A stretch of 64,000 nucleotides of DNA from Amycolatopsis sp. NBC_01488 (GCF_036227105.1 NZ_CP109434.1:2112001-2176000); one strand, 5' to 3'. Numbered from the stretch's first letter, positions 35,010-47,069 are shown. The notes: a model not told the origin generated them from the letters alone. Made by a program: numbers and translations.

Positions 35010-36380
35010 GTGACCCAACGACCCGATACACAGCGTCGCACGCTCACGGGCTGGGCGCGGACGGCACCGACCACCGCCGACGTGCTGAGCACCGCAGACG
35101 TCGAAGCCATCGCGCGGGCCGTGACGCGGGCGGGCGAACGCGGCGTGATCGCGCGCGGCCTCGGCCGCTCCTACGGCGACCCCGCCCAGAACGCGGGCGG
35201 CCTCGTCGTCGACATGACCCCGCTGAACCGGATCCACTCGATCGACCCGGACAGCGCGGTCGTCGACCTCGACGCCGGCGTGAGCCTCGACCAGCTGATG
35301 CGCGAGGCCCTGCCGTACGGCCTGTGGGTCCCGGTCCTGCCCGGCACGCGCCAGGTGACCATCGGCGGCGCGATCGCCAACGACATCCACGGCAAGAACC
35401 ACCACAGCGCGGGCAGCTTCGGCAACCACGTCGTGTCGATGGACCTGATCACCGCCGACGGGCAGATCCGCACGCTGACGCCGGCGGGCCCGGACGCCGA
35501 GCTGTTCTGGGCGACCGTCGCCGGCATCGGCCTGACCGGCATCATCGTCCGCGCGAAGATCCGGATGACCAAGACCGAGACCGCGTACTTCATCGCGGAC
35601 AACGAGCGCACGGACAACCTGGACGAGACGCTCGAGCTGGTCAGCAACGGCTCCGACGACCACTACACGTACTCGTCGGCGTGGTTCGACACGATCTCCA
35701 CCGGCGCGAAGCTGGGCCGCGCCGCCTTCGGCCGCGGTTCGCTCGCCAAGCTCGACGAGCTGCCGCCGAAGCTGCGGTCCGACCCGCTGAAGTTCGACGC
35801 GCCGCAGCTGGCGACGCTGCCGGACATCTTCCCGAACGGCCTGGCCAACAAGCTGACCTTCGGCGCCATCGGCGAGCTGTACTACCGGAAGACGCCGAAG
35901 GAAGCCCGCGGCGTGATCCAGAACCTGACGGCCTTCTACCACCCGCTCGACATGTTCGGCGAGTGGAACCGGGCCTACGGCTCGAAGGGCTTCCTGCAGT
36001 ACCAGTTCTCGACGCCGCTCAACGCGCACGAGCCGCTGCGGAAGATCGTCCGGAAGATCGCCGAGTCGGGGCACGTGTCCTTCCTCAACGTCTTCAAGCG
36101 CATGGGCGAGGGCAACGCGGCGCCGCTGTCGTTCCCGCACCCGGGCTGGATGGTCTGCGTCGACTTCCCGATCAAGGCCGGCCTGAGCCGGTTCTGCCAG
36201 GAGCTCGACGACGACGTCCTGGAGCTGGGCGGCCGGCTGTACACCGCGAAGGACTCGCGCACCTCGCCCGAGACGTTCGCGAAGATGTACCCCCGCCTCG
36301 AAGAGTGGCGCAAGGTCCGCGCTTCCATCGACCCCGAAGGCGTTTTCGCCTCTGACATGAGCCGGAGGCTCGAACTGTGA
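35010..36380 (+). CDS. dprE1: DprE1: decaprenylphosphoryl-beta-D-ribose 2'-oxidase
   Basis: The 456-residue FAD enzyme of the FAD_binding_4/ALO type has [36 protein letters not shown] and a C-terminus [20 protein letters not shown]. It oxidises decaprenylphosphoryl-ribose to the 2-keto form, the first half of epimerisation to arabinose. Cys383 ([11 protein letters not shown]) aligns with Cys387 of M. tuberculosis DprE1, the residue attacked by benzothiazinones. Start is GTG 35010. The stop overlaps dprE2 (GTGA). Confidence 0.95.
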   Translation: MTQRPDTQRRTLTGWARTAPTTADVLSTADVEAIARAVTRAGERGVIARGLGRSYGDPAQNAGGLVVDMTPLNRIHSIDPDSAVVDLDAGVSLDQLMREALPYGLWVPVLPGTRQVTIGGAIANDIHGKNHHSAGSFGNHVVSMDLITADGQIRTLTPAGPDAELFWATVAGIGLTGIIVRAKIRMTKTETAYFIADNERTDNLDETLELVSNGSDDHYTYSSAWFDTISTGAKLGRAAFGRGSLAKLDELPPKLRSDPLKFDAPQLATLPDIFPNGLANKLTFGAIGELYYRKTPKEARGVIQNLTAFYHPLDMFGEWNRAYGSKGFLQYQFSTPLNAHEPLRKIVRKIAESGHVSFLNVFKRMGEGNAAPLSFPHPGWMVCVDFPIKAGLSRFCQELDDDVLELGGRLYTAKDSRTSPETFAKMYPRLEEWRKVRASIDPEGVFASDMSRRLEL

Positions 36381-37132
36381 TCGACGCGGTGGGCAACCCC
36401 CAGTCCCTGCTCCTGCTCGGCGGCACGTCCGACATCGCGCTGGCGATCGCCGAGAAGTACCTGGCCGAGAAGCCGTTGCGGGTCGTGCTCGCGGCGCGCC
36501 CGTCGCCGCGGCTCGACGCGGCCGTGCAGCGCTTGAAGGATCGCGGCGCCGAGGTGTCCACTGTAGACTTCGACGCGAAGGACCTGGCCTCGCACCCTGG
36601 CGTGCTGGACAAGGCGTTCGAGGGCGGCGACGTCGATGTCGCGGTCGTGGCGTTCGGCCTGCTCGGCGACCCCGAAGAGCTGTGGCAGGACCACGCGAAG
36701 GCGGTCGAAGCGGCGACGGTGAACTACACCGCCGCGGTCTCCGTCGGTGTCGCGCTGTCGGAGAAGCTCAAGGTCCAGGGCCACGGCACGGTAATCGCGC
36801 TGTCGTCGGTGGCCGGCGAGCGCGTCCGGCGGTCGAACTTCGTCTACGGCTCGTCCAAGGCCGGTTTCGACGGCTTCTACCTGGGCCTCGGCGAGGCTCT
36901 CGCGCCGCACGGCGTGAAGGTGACGGTCGTCCGCTCGGGCCAGGTCCGGACGAAGATGACCGACGGCCTCAAGGACGCTCCGCTGACGCAGAACGCCGAC
37001 CAGGTCGCCGAGCAGGCCGTCGCGGCGGCCCGCGCGGGCAAGGACCTGATCTGGGCGCCCGCGCCGTTCCGGCTCGTGATGTCGGCGCTGCGGCACGTCC
37101 CGCGGCCGATCTTCCGCAAGCTCCCGATCTGA
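36377..37132 (+). CDS. dprE2: DprE2: decaprenylphosphoryl-2-keto-D-erythropentose reductase
   Basis: The 251-residue SDR has [15 protein letters not shown], active-site YGSSKAG and a C-terminal hydrophobic segment. It reduces the DprE1 product with NADH to decaprenylphosphoryl-arabinose, the only arabinose donor for arabinogalactan. Starts at GTG 36377 within the dprE1 stop. Confidence 0.94.
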   Translation: MIDAVGNPQSLLLLGGTSDIALAIAEKYLAEKPLRVVLAARPSPRLDAAVQRLKDRGAEVSTVDFDAKDLASHPGVLDKAFEGGDVDVAVVAFGLLGDPEELWQDHAKAVEAATVNYTAAVSVGVALSEKLKVQGHGTVIALSSVAGERVRRSNFVYGSSKAGFDGFYLGLGEALAPHGVKVTVVRSGQVRTKMTDGLKDAPLTQNADQVAEQAVAAARAGKDLIWAPAPFRLVMSALRHVPRPIFRKLPI

Positions 37133-37218
37133 CGCGGAACCCCGCGCCCGGTCGCATCAACCGATCGGTGGGTCGGGGATAGCCGGTTCGACGATGGTCC
37201 GGGCGGCGCCGGTCGCGA

Positions 37219-37833
37219 ATGCTCGAAGGCATGCTCGGCACGCTGCTCTGCGACATCGCCGCCCCGGTCGGCGGCTACTACCTGCTGCGCGCGTTCGACG
37301 TCGCGCCGGTCTGGGCGCTGACGCTCAGCGGCCTGCCGCCCGCCCTGCGCGTGCTGTACCTGGCCGCGCGGCACCGGCGGGTCGACGGCATGGGCGTGTT
37401 CGCGCTGCTCATCGTGGCGCTCGGGTTCCTGACGACCGTGCTGACCGGCGACGCGCGGCTGCAGCTGGTCCGGGGTGCGTGGTTCAGCGTGCTGATCGGC
37501 GTCTGGATGCTGGCGAGCCTGCGCATCGGCCGCCGTCCGACGACGTACCAGGCGACACTGGCGCTGCTGCCCGGCCGGGCTTCCACGCTGGAGGCCCGGT
37601 GGGCGGACACGCCGTCGTTCCGGCGGGTCTGGTGGGTGCTGACGGTCGTGTGGGGCGTCGGCGGGCTCGTGCACAGCGTCGGCAGCATCGCGCTGGCGTA
37701 CACGCTGCCGGTGGACGTCGTACCGGGCCTCGACACGGCGCTGTCGATCGGGAGCTTCGTGGTGCTGCAGGTGATCACGCAGGTGCTGCTGGCGCGCGAG
37801 GGGACGATGAACCGGATGTTCGCCCGGCGGTGA
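37219..37833 (+). CDS. VC0807-like multi-pass membrane protein
   Basis: The 204-residue protein has five or six TM helices and a short positive loop (LAARHRRVDG). It resembles the VC0807 family of integral membrane proteins of unknown function (AAPVGGYYLLRAFDVAPVWA at the N-terminus). In mycobacteria the arabinosyltransferases aftA and embC follow dprE2; here this small protein takes that place. Confidence 0.65.
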   Translation: MLEGMLGTLLCDIAAPVGGYYLLRAFDVAPVWALTLSGLPPALRVLYLAARHRRVDGMGVFALLIVALGFLTTVLTGDARLQLVRGAWFSVLIGVWMLASLRIGRRPTTYQATLALLPGRASTLEARWADTPSFRRVWWVLTVVWGVGGLVHSVGSIALAYTLPVDVVPGLDTALSIGSFVVLQVITQVLLAREGTMNRMFARR

Positions 37834-39351
37834 TCAGCTGCCCGCCGCGTGGGCGGGCACCAGGTAGAGGTTCTGCGTGCCCATCCACGGTGAGTCGATG
37901 CGCCAGCTCGCCAGCGCCGCCGGGGGCGGGGTCCGCCGGGTCGTCGCCAGGACCAGGTCCGGGGTGATCGGGGCGACGCTGTGGTCGAAGTTGTGGAAGT
38001 TCGCCTCCAGCAGCGCGCGGCCGAGGTCGCCGCTGCGGCGTTTCGTCTCGGTGATCGCCGGGTCGACCGCGCCACGGTCGGAGAACTCGTCGACCAGCTC
38101 GCAGTCGCACGCGTACGCCAGCGCGCCGATTTCGCCCGCCGTCTCCACCGTGCGGCCGTGGGCGATCGAGGCCAGCTCCTGGCCGATCTCGCGGTACTCC
38201 GCCGTCGAGGCGTGGTTGCTGGTGATCGGCGCGAACTGGCGGGGCAGGCCCGGCAGCGCGTAGACCGCGACGCTCGCCGCGAGGACTCCGCCGGCGACGA
38301 TCCACGTTCCGCGGCGCACGCGTTCGGGCACCGCGCACGCGCAGGCCGCGAGGAAGATCGTCGCGCCGATGATGCTCGGCGCGTAGTACCAGTGGTACGG
38401 CGGCACGCCGAGGCGGCTGTACGCGAGGTAGTGCAGCGCGCCCGCGACGGCCAGCGCCGCGAACGGCGTCAGGCGGCGGGCGATCTCGGAACCGCGGCGG
38501 TACTGGACGATCCAGAGCACGCCCACCAGGCCGGCGAGCGGCAGCGGCAGGAACGACAGCGCGGCCTCGGCCGGGAAGTTGCGCCAGTACAGGAGCGGGC
38601 CGTTCGTGAAGCTGAACGGACCCCACGGCTGCTGGTTGATCTTGATGACCAGCGTGTCCGGCACGGCCGAACCGAGCACCGCCCAGCTGAACCCGAACCA
38701 CGGCAGCATCACGGCGAGGGCGGCGAACGCCGTGCGCCAGATGCCGCTCCAGAACTCGCGGCGGGCCGCGAACAGCACCGCCGCGATGAGCAGCAGGTCG
38801 ATCCGGACGAGCGCGAGCAGCCCGATCACGACGCCGAGACGGCCCGCTTCGCGCTCGCCCGCGTAGACCAGCGTCCAGACGACGCCGGTGGCGCCGAGCG
38901 CGACCTCCAGCCCGACCGACGACAGCAGCAGCGGGTTGACCAGCAGCAGCGCGAACGTCACCGGCGCGAACGCGGACGGCAGCCCGGTGCGCTCGCCCAG
39001 CCGGCGCAGGCCGAGGACGAGCAGCACCTGCGCGGCGACGAAGACGATCCCGGCGGCCAGCACGGCGTCGCGGACGACGAACGTGACCGCGGCCAGGACC
39101 AGGACGTTCAGCGGGGACGTCGCGGTGTTCGCCGTTCCCTGCTCGATGAGGCCCCAGTGAGCGTGGAAGGCGAGGTTCTTCGCGTAGGACAGCGTGATGT
39201 ACGTGTCATCGATGAGATGGCCGCTGACCAGGGCGAACACGAGCGCGGAGGCCGCCGCGGCGCCCGCCGGCAAGGCCCGCGAGCGGGCAAAGGGCACGGC
39301 CGCCGGCAGCGCACCGGCGGCCTTCGGGAGTACTGCGGAGGCGCTTCGCAT
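37834..39351 (-). CDS. GT-C-like membrane glycosyltransferase, arabinosyltransferase candidate
   Basis: Integral membrane protein of about 505 residues with 10 or more TM helices. The first extracytoplasmic loop holds HLIDDTYITLSYAKNLAFHA, the Asp-Asp pair and YAxNLA pattern seen in GT-C arabinosyltransferases such as AftB, followed by SPLNVLVLA. A soluble C-terminal domain follows the helices. Its position next to dprE1/dprE2 suggests use of decaprenylphosphoryl-arabinose; this is inference. Its stop is adjacent to that of the VC0807-like gene. ATG 39351 or GTG 39360 may be the start. Confidence 0.65.
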   Translation of the reverse strand: MRSASAVLPKAAGALPAAVPFARSRALPAGAAAASALVFALVSGHLIDDTYITLSYAKNLAFHAHWGLIEQGTANTATSPLNVLVLAAVTFVVRDAVLAAGIVFVAAQVLLVLGLRRLGERTGLPSAFAPVTFALLLVNPLLLSSVGLEVALGATGVVWTLVYAGEREAGRLGVVIGLLALVRIDLLLIAAVLFAARREFWSGIWRTAFAALAVMLPWFGFSWAVLGSAVPDTLVIKINQQPWGPFSFTNGPLLYWRNFPAEAALSFLPLPLAGLVGVLWIVQYRRGSEIARRLTPFAALAVAGALHYLAYSRLGVPPYHWYYAPSIIGATIFLAACACAVPERVRRGTWIVAGGVLAASVAVYALPGLPRQFAPITSNHASTAEYREIGQELASIAHGRTVETAGEIGALAYACDCELVDEFSDRGAVDPAITETKRRSGDLGRALLEANFHNFDHSVAPITPDLVLATTRRTPPPAALASWRIDSPWMGTQNLYLVPAHAAGS

Positions 39352-39422
39352 CCCGGACACCGTACCCCGCCCGTGATGCTTCTGTGATCTGAGCGGCGTG
39401 CGGGTGGCTCAGGCCACAGCGA

Positions 39423-40196
39423 TCAGATGCCGTTTCCGGAACCGGTATTTCCCGAGTTGCCGGAATTTCCGCCGCCGCGGTTGGGGAAGCCATGGCCCTG
39501 GTTGCCGTTCGGACCGGTGTACTGGCGGTGGATGCCGGGACGGCCGTCGCGGGGGCCGCCGCTGTGGGAGGTCGCGGCGGCGATCCCGCCGACGATGCCC
39601 CCGCCGATCAGCAGCCCGAGCACGCCGACGCCGACGAGCTGCGTGGCGCGGTGCCCGACGAACCGCCGGAAGCCGCCGGGCCGGCGCGGGGCCGCGGCTT
39701 GCGGCGGGCCCCAGGCGCCGTACGCCTGGCCGGGGCCGGGCTGGGAGAGCTGCGGGGTGGGCGGTGCCGGTGGCGCCTGCTGGCCGTGGGCGGCGGTCTG
39801 GTCGGCCGCTTGCGCGGCGTTCGGCAAGGCAGTGGTTCCGGCGGTGGTGGCCTGGCCCTGCGCCGCGTTCGGCAAGGCAGTCGTCCCGCCTGGAGCCTGC
39901 GTGGCGGCGGGAGTGCCCTGAGTCGCGGGCTCGCCCGGCGCGGCGTTCGGGAAGGCAGTGGTCTCGCCCGGCGCGGCCGACGTCCCCGGCGCTGCGGTGG
40001 GAGTCGTCTGCGTCGCGGGCTCGGCCTGCGTGGCGGAGGTCGCCGGCGTCTGCGGCGCGGTAGGCACCGCCTCGGTCTCGGGCGTCACCGGCTGCTGCGT
40101 GGTCGGCTGGTCAGCCGCGGCCTGGGCCGTGGGCTGCTCGACGGTCGGGCGGTCGGTCCCCTCCGGGACCCGCTCCTCGCGCGGCTGGTCGTTCAT
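39423..40196 (-). CDS. Low-complexity single-pass membrane protein with internal repeats
   Basis: I place the start at ATG 40196, preceded by AGGAG, giving 257 residues. A cytoplasmic Thr/Ala/Pro/Gln region of about 170 residues contains repeated units (TTAFPNAAPGE, TTALPNAAQGQ, TTALPNAAQAA). One TM helix (LVGVGVLGLLIGGGIVGGIA) follows, then a Gly/Asn-rich extracellular tail. It lies between the GT-C gene and the DPPR synthase gene but has no recognised domain. Role unknown. Confidence 0.6.
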   Translation of the reverse strand: MNDQPREERVPEGTDRPTVEQPTAQAAADQPTTQQPVTPETEAVPTAPQTPATSATQAEPATQTTPTAAPGTSAAPGETTAFPNAAPGEPATQGTPAATQAPGGTTALPNAAQGQATTAGTTALPNAAQAADQTAAHGQQAPPAPPTPQLSQPGPGQAYGAWGPPQAAAPRRPGGFRRFVGHRATQLVGVGVLGLLIGGGIVGGIAAATSHSGGPRDGRPGIHRQYTGPNGNQGHGFPNRGGGNSGNSGNTGSGNGI

Positions 40197-40303
40197 CGTC
40201 GCTCCTGTGGTCACGGGGACGGGCGCAGTGCCCGCCCCCACCACTTCAGGGTGCGCCGCTCAGCTGTGCTGAAGCTGAAACCAACCTGTCGATCGGCAAT
40301 GAG

Positions 40304-41265
40304 TCACAGGTAGAACGACAGGAACAGCGTGACCACCCAGGTCGCGCCGAGGACCTGCAGGATGCGGTCCTTGAGCGCGATCTCCTCGGGCTCGCCCGCG
40401 ATGCCGCCGTCAACGTCCACCGCGTAGCGCAGGACCGCCACCACGAACGGCACCATCGAGATGAGCGCCCACACCGAGTTGTGCTCGGTCTGGCGGATCT
40501 CGAACGCCCACAGGCAGTACGACATGATCAGGATCGCCGCCGACGTCGCCCAGACGAACCGCAGGTAGCTGGCCGAATACTTCTTCAGCGACGAGCGGAT
40601 CTTCGCGCCGGTGCGCTCGAACAGCATGATCTCCGCGTAGCGCTTGCCGGCCACCATGAACAGCGAACCGAACGCCGTTACCAGCAGGAACCACTGCGAA
40701 AGCGCGATGCCGCCCGCGACGCCACCGGCGATCGAACGCATCAGGAAGCCCGAGCCGACGATGGCCAGGTCGACCACCGGCTGGTGCTTCAGGCCGAAGC
40801 AGTAGCCGAGCTGGACGGCCTCGTAGACGCCCAAGACGACCGCCAGCTGCCAGCTCGCCGCGAACGACACGCCGAGGCCGGCCAGGAAGAACACGACCGC
40901 GGCCCCGTACGCGACGGGGACCGGCACGATGCCGGCCGCGATCGGCCGGTTCCGCTTGGTCGGGTGGGCCCGGTCGGCCTCGACGTCGATCGCGTCGTTG
41001 ATGAGGTAGACCGAGCTCGCCGTCAGCGAAAAGGCCACGAAGGCGATGACCGCGTCGACCAGCAGGCCGGTGCGGTCGGTCGACTTCGAGAACGCGAAGA
41101 ACGGGGCCGCGAAGACCAGGACGTTCTTCACCCACTGCCGGGGCCGCGCCGTCTTGATGACGCCGCCGACCAGGCCCAACGGCCCGCGCGCCGAGGTTTC
41201 CGGGGTTGCCGGAGCCTCGGGAGTCACGGCCGCTTCGTCGCCACTGCGCTGCTCGGTCGTTTCGC

Positions 41266-41269
<4 letters not shown>
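40304..41269 (-). CDS. ubiA: Decaprenyl-phosphate phosphoribosyltransferase (DPPR synthase, UbiA family)
   Basis: The 321-residue UbiA-superfamily protein has nine or so TM helices and motif VYLINDAIDVEADRAHPTKRNRPIAAG with the Asp-rich Mg-diphosphate site. This matches Rv3806c, which transfers 5-phosphoribose from PRPP to decaprenyl phosphate, the first step to the arabinose donor. It overlaps the PAP2 phosphatase gene (ATGA), which catalyses the next step. Confidence 0.93.
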
Positions 41270-43024
<1,755 letters not shown>

Positions 43025-43079
43025 TTACCGGGCCCGCACCCGACTATCACATTTCGGCCTACGACACACCTGGAAAGCA

Positions 43080-45089
43080 GTGCCTGCACCCGAGGACTTC
43101 TGGAGCTACTTCGCCGCCGTGGTCACCTATGTGGCCGTCCTGGCGGTGCCTGGCGGCGTCGTGGGCTGGGCCGCCGGGGTCCGCGGCTGGGCGCTGGCCG
43201 GGCTCGCGCCGCTGCTCAGCTACGCCCTCGCCGGCCTGGCCGGCCCGTGGCTGGCGATCATGCACGTGCCGTACGGGCCGCCGAGCGTCGCCGCCTGCAC
43301 CCTGCTGCTCGCCGCCGTGCTCTACGGCCTGCGCCGGCTCTCCATCGCGCGCGGCTGGATGACGCCGGGCGCGGAGGAGCCGCCGCAGCCGTGGACCCGC
43401 CGGGCGCACCTGGCCGTCGCCGCCTGCGTGGCGGTCGCCACCGCCGTGTCGATCGCCGTCGTGATCACCGGCCGCGGCGGGACGACCGCGGTGTTCCAGC
43501 GCTGGGACACCGTCTTCCACGCGAACGGCATCCGCTACATCGCCGACACCGGCGACGGCTCCCTGACCGGCATGGGCACCATCAACTGGTATCCCGACGG
43601 CTCCTTCTACCCGAACGCCTACCACCTGGTCGGCGCCCTGGTCTACCAGCTGTCGGGCACGTCGATCCCGGTCACGCTCAACGCCGTCACGATGCCGATC
43701 GCCGGCCTGTTCGCGCTGGCCATGGTCGCGCTCGTGCGCCAGCTCGGCGGCCGAGCGGTGTTCGCCGGCAGCGCGGCGCTGGTCGCGGGCGGCGCGACGA
43801 CCGGGGCGTACGAGTCGGTGTCGAGCGGGCTGCTGCCGTTCGCACTCGGGATCGTGCTGACGCCGCTGGCGGTGGTCGCGCTGCAGCGGTTCGTCGTGCG
43901 GCCGGGCGTCGACACCGGCGCGGTGCTGGCGCTGTGCGCGACCGGCCTGCTCGCCGCGCACTCGAGCGCGCTGTTCGGGGCGCTGCTGTTCGCGTTCCCG
44001 CTGGTCGTGCAGCGCTGGTACCGGGCCCTGCGTGGCAAGCGCGTCGACGGCGTCCCCGAGGGCCGCGCGGCCTGGCGGGTGATCGGCGACGACGTCCTGC
44101 GGATGGTGCCGGTCATGGTGGCGGCCGGGCTGCTGGCTGCCCCGATGATCCTCGGCGCGATCACCTTCACGTCCGGGTCGTACCCGTACCACCCCTGGGG
44201 CTCCCACATGCCGGTGTGGAAGGCACTGGCGATGCTGGCGACGTTCAAGCAGGTGCTGCCGGTGCCGCAGGTCTGGCTGACGGTGTTCCTCGCGCTCGGC
44301 GTGCTGACGCTGGTGGCGCTGCGCCGGATGCGCTGGGTCGTGCTCTCGGCGATCGGGCTGTCCGCGCTGTTCGTGGTCGTCGCGTGCTTCGGCGGCGAAG
44401 ACTGGGTGATCAGCCTGTCGCGGCCCTGGTGGAACGACCGGTTCCGGCTGATGGCCCTGGCGGCGATCCCGATGTGCCTGCTCGCCGCGCACGGCATGAG
44501 CGAAGCCCAGCGCTGGGTGGCGAAGGCCGCGAGCGGCCGCGCGTGGGTGCGCGCCCGGCCGTGGCTGACCGGCCGGGTCGGGCCGGCGACGGCGGTGCTG
44601 CTGGTCGTCGCGATGGGCGTGCTGACCGGCGGTTTCTACCGCGCGGCCAACGCCAAGACGGTGTCGCTGCTGTACTACAACGGCCTGCCCGGGGAGACCG
44701 TCCCGCCGGTCAGCCAGGACGAGATCGACGCGATGGAGCACCTCGGCACGCTGGGGATCCCGGCCGACCAGAAGGTGCTCAACGACCGCATGGACGGCAC
44801 GGCGTGGATGTACGCGCTCACCGGCGTCCGCCCGGTGGCCGGCCACTACGACGCGGGCGTCGCGCCCCCGGACGCGCTCTACCTGGCGATGCACTTCGGC
44901 GACTACGACAGCGACCCGCAGGTCCGCGCGGCCACGCAACGGCTGAACATCCACTACGTGCTGGTCGGCAGCGGCACGATCCGCCGCGACACCCCGATCG
45001 CGCCGGGCCTGCGGCACCTCGACGGGCACGATTTCGTGCGCGAGATCTACCGGAACCCGGGTGCGGTGATCTACCGGATCGTGAAGTGA
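43080..45089 (+). CDS. Rv3779-like (DUF6541) GT-C-type membrane protein, paralog 1
   Basis: I place the start at GTG 43080 (preceded by GGAAAG), giving 669 residues, close to the 666 of Rv3779. Ten or more TM helices. A loop HANGIRYIADTGDGSLTGMG and FYPNAYHLVGALVYQLSG is shared with the 52361-54247 gene and resembles the WHANTVRFILDTG loop of Rv3779. A soluble C-terminal part contains NDRMDGTAWMYALTGVRP and GHYD. Rv3779 has been linked to polyprenyl-phosphate mannose synthesis; whether this one does the same is open. A hairpin terminator follows. Confidence 0.72.
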   Translation: MPAPEDFWSYFAAVVTYVAVLAVPGGVVGWAAGVRGWALAGLAPLLSYALAGLAGPWLAIMHVPYGPPSVAACTLLLAAVLYGLRRLSIARGWMTPGAEEPPQPWTRRAHLAVAACVAVATAVSIAVVITGRGGTTAVFQRWDTVFHANGIRYIADTGDGSLTGMGTINWYPDGSFYPNAYHLVGALVYQLSGTSIPVTLNAVTMPIAGLFALAMVALVRQLGGRAVFAGSAALVAGGATTGAYESVSSGLLPFALGIVLTPLAVVALQRFVVRPGVDTGAVLALCATGLLAAHSSALFGALLFAFPLVVQRWYRALRGKRVDGVPEGRAAWRVIGDDVLRMVPVMVAAGLLAAPMILGAITFTSGSYPYHPWGSHMPVWKALAMLATFKQVLPVPQVWLTVFLALGVLTLVALRRMRWVVLSAIGLSALFVVVACFGGEDWVISLSRPWWNDRFRLMALAAIPMCLLAAHGMSEAQRWVAKAASGRAWVRARPWLTGRVGPATAVLLVVAMGVLTGGFYRAANAKTVSLLYYNGLPGETVPPVSQDEIDAMEHLGTLGIPADQKVLNDRMDGTAWMYALTGVRPVAGHYDAGVAPPDALYLAMHFGDYDSDPQVRAATQRLNIHYVLVGSGTIRRDTPIAPGLRHLDGHDFVREIYRNPGAVIYRIVK

Positions 45090-45091
45090 AG

Positions 45092-45130
45092 CCCTCGCGG
45101 CCGCGGCGCCCCGTGCCGCGGCCGCGAGGG
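45092..45130 (+). terminator. Strong hairpin terminator after the Rv3779-like gene
   Basis: Perfect 16-bp stem, ccctcgcggccgcggc at 45092-45107 and its complement at 45115-45130, with a 7-nt loop, starting 3 nt after the stop codon. No long T-run follows. Confidence 0.7.
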
Positions 45131-45223
45131 CCCTCCGTCCCCCAACCACCCCCGGGGTGATCTCTGACGTCTGCTGTGAAGGACGCCTGAGGAACGGCGA
45201 TCGGTTTCCCGGCTACCCGGATG

Positions 45224-46120
45224 TCACCCGTTCGGACCAGCGTGCAGCTCCGGGAGAACGTCGCTCGCCACCTGCTCCAGGACGGCTTCGCGGCCTTCGT
45301 ACGGCGACGACGAGCGTGGCCAGTGCGCGATGACGTCGGTGAAGCCCAGCTCTCCCGCGCGGCCCGCCGCGTCCCGGAACGCCTCCACGCTGCTCAGTGA
45401 GAACACCGGTGACGCGTCCAGCGAAAGGTGGCGCTGGATGCTCGCGCGGTCGCGGCCCACGTCGTCCAGCCGCTGGTCGAAGACCTCGGTGAGCTGCTTG
45501 ATGCCGCCCCACCACTCGTCCTCGGTCTTGCCGCCGCGGCCGGTCGTGACCCAGCCCGCGCCGAAGCGGGCCGCCAGGGTCATCGTGCGCGGGCCGTTCG
45601 CCGCGACCACGAACGGCAGCCGCGGACGCTGGACCGTGCCCGGCAGGTTGCGGGCCTCACGGGCCCGGTAGTACTCGCCGTCGAAGTCGAACTTGTCCGT
45701 CATCAGCAGGCCGTCGAGCGCCTCGACGAACTCGGTGAACCGGTCCGCGCGCTGCTTGACCGTCAGCTCGGGGGCGCCGAGGACCGCACCGTCGTAGTGC
45801 TGGTGGTCGACGCCCGCGCCGACGCCCAGGACGAACCGGCCGTCGGAGATGTCGTCCAGGGTGGTCAGCTCGCGCATGAACGGCACCGGGTGCCGGGCGA
45901 CCGGGGACGCCACGAACGTGCCCAGCCGGATCCGGGACGTCACCATCGCCGCCGCCGTCAGGGTCGGGACCGCGGAGAACCACGGGCCGTCGACCAGGTT
46001 TCTCCAGCCCAGGTGGTCGTACGTCCAGGCGTGGTCGAAGCCGTATTCCTCGGCGGCGCGCCACTTCGGCTCGGCGGCCCACCAACGATCTTCCGGGAGA
46101 ATCACGATGCCTACTCGCAC
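45224..46120 (-). CDS. LLM-class F420-dependent oxidoreductase
   Basis: The 298-residue luciferase-like TIM-barrel protein (VGIVILPEDRWW, FDHAWTYDHLGW, RIRLGTFVASPVARHP, GRFVLGVGAGVDH) is of the type that uses coenzyme F420 in actinobacteria. Start GTG 46120 gives the family-standard N-terminus; the much longer frame upstream overlaps the divergent HAD gene and is rejected. Substrate unknown. Confidence 0.85.
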   Translation of the reverse strand: MRVGIVILPEDRWWAAEPKWRAAEEYGFDHAWTYDHLGWRNLVDGPWFSAVPTLTAAAMVTSRIRLGTFVASPVARHPVPFMRELTTLDDISDGRFVLGVGAGVDHQHYDGAVLGAPELTVKQRADRFTEFVEALDGLLMTDKFDFDGEYYRAREARNLPGTVQRPRLPFVVAANGPRTMTLAARFGAGWVTTGRGGKTEDEWWGGIKQLTEVFDQRLDDVGRDRASIQRHLSLDASPVFSLSSVEAFRDAAGRAGELGFTDVIAHWPRSSSPYEGREAVLEQVASDVLPELHAGPNG

Positions 46121-46201
46121 ACTGCCGGACCGTACTGGTAGCCACCGACAATCGCTCGGACGGGGACGAGGCCACCCGAACGTGTCAGGGACAATGGCGG
46201 G

Positions 46202-47014
46202 GTGGAGAGACCTCAGTTGATCGCGTCCGACGTCGACGGCACCCTGCTCGGCCCCTCCGAATCGCTCAGCGCCCGCACCATCGCGACCGTCCGCCGGGCG
46301 ATCGAGGCCGGCGTGCCGTTCGTGCTGGCCAGCGGCCGGCCGCCGCGCTGGATCGCGCCCGTGGCCGAGCCCCTCGAACTGACCGGGTACGCGGTGTGCG
46401 CGAACGGCGCCGTCCTGTACGACTGCGGCCGCGAGGAGGTGGTCGCGGTGCACGGCCTGCTGAAGCCGGAGCTGCTCCACGACATCGCGCACGCGCTCGA
46501 CAAGGCCGTGCCCGGCTGCCGGCTGGCCGCCGAGCGCGTCAGCACCGACGCCGACCACGAGATGCGCAGCTTCGTGATCGAGCCGAACTACCACAACCCG
46601 TGGGGCGACGGCGAAGGCCGCACCGCGCCGCGCGCCGAGGTGCTCGGGCACGCGGCGATCAAGCTGCTGGTCAGCCACCGCGGGATGTCGTCCGAGGAGA
46701 TGTCCGACGCGATCAACGCCCTGTTCGACCGCGAGGTCGACGTCACGTACTCGTCGTCGGGCGGGCTGGTCGAGCTGTCCGCGCACGGGATCACGAAGGC
46801 GACCGGCCTGGCCGACGTCGCCGAGCGCCTGGACGTCGAGCGCGAGCAGGTGATCGCCTTCGGCGACATGCCCAACGACGTCGAGATGTTGCGCTGGGCC
46901 GGCCACGGCGTCGCGATGGAGAACGGGCACCGGGCGGTGCTCGCGGTGGCCGACGAGGTCACCGGTCCGGCCGGCGAAGACGGCGTCGCGCAGGTCCTCG
47001 AGCGTTGGTTCTAG
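46202..47014 (+). CDS. HAD-superfamily Cof-type phosphatase
   Basis: The 270-residue protein starts at GTG 46202. It has HAD motif I ASDVDGTLLG, motif II LASGRPP and motif IV FGDMPNDVEML with an intact C2b cap, as in Cof/YbiV phosphatases. It dephosphorylates small sugar or cofactor phosphates; the substrate is not evident from sequence. Divergent from the F420-type oxidoreductase gene. Confidence 0.88.
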   Translation: MERPQLIASDVDGTLLGPSESLSARTIATVRRAIEAGVPFVLASGRPPRWIAPVAEPLELTGYAVCANGAVLYDCGREEVVAVHGLLKPELLHDIAHALDKAVPGCRLAAERVSTDADHEMRSFVIEPNYHNPWGDGEGRTAPRAEVLGHAAIKLLVSHRGMSSEEMSDAINALFDREVDVTYSSSGGLVELSAHGITKATGLADVAERLDVEREQVIAFGDMPNDVEMLRWAGHGVAMENGHRAVLAVADEVTGPAGEDGVAQVLERWF

Positions 47015-47069
47015 CCGTCTTGCGGGGTCCGGGTGGCGGAGCCCCCGGCCCGGGGCGACGCCCCGGATG

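Noticed and set aside
45224..46120. LLM oxidoreductase as the luciferase partner of LuxC/LuxE
   Set aside because: It resembles F420-dependent actinobacterial enzymes, is about 10 kb away and in an unrelated unit.
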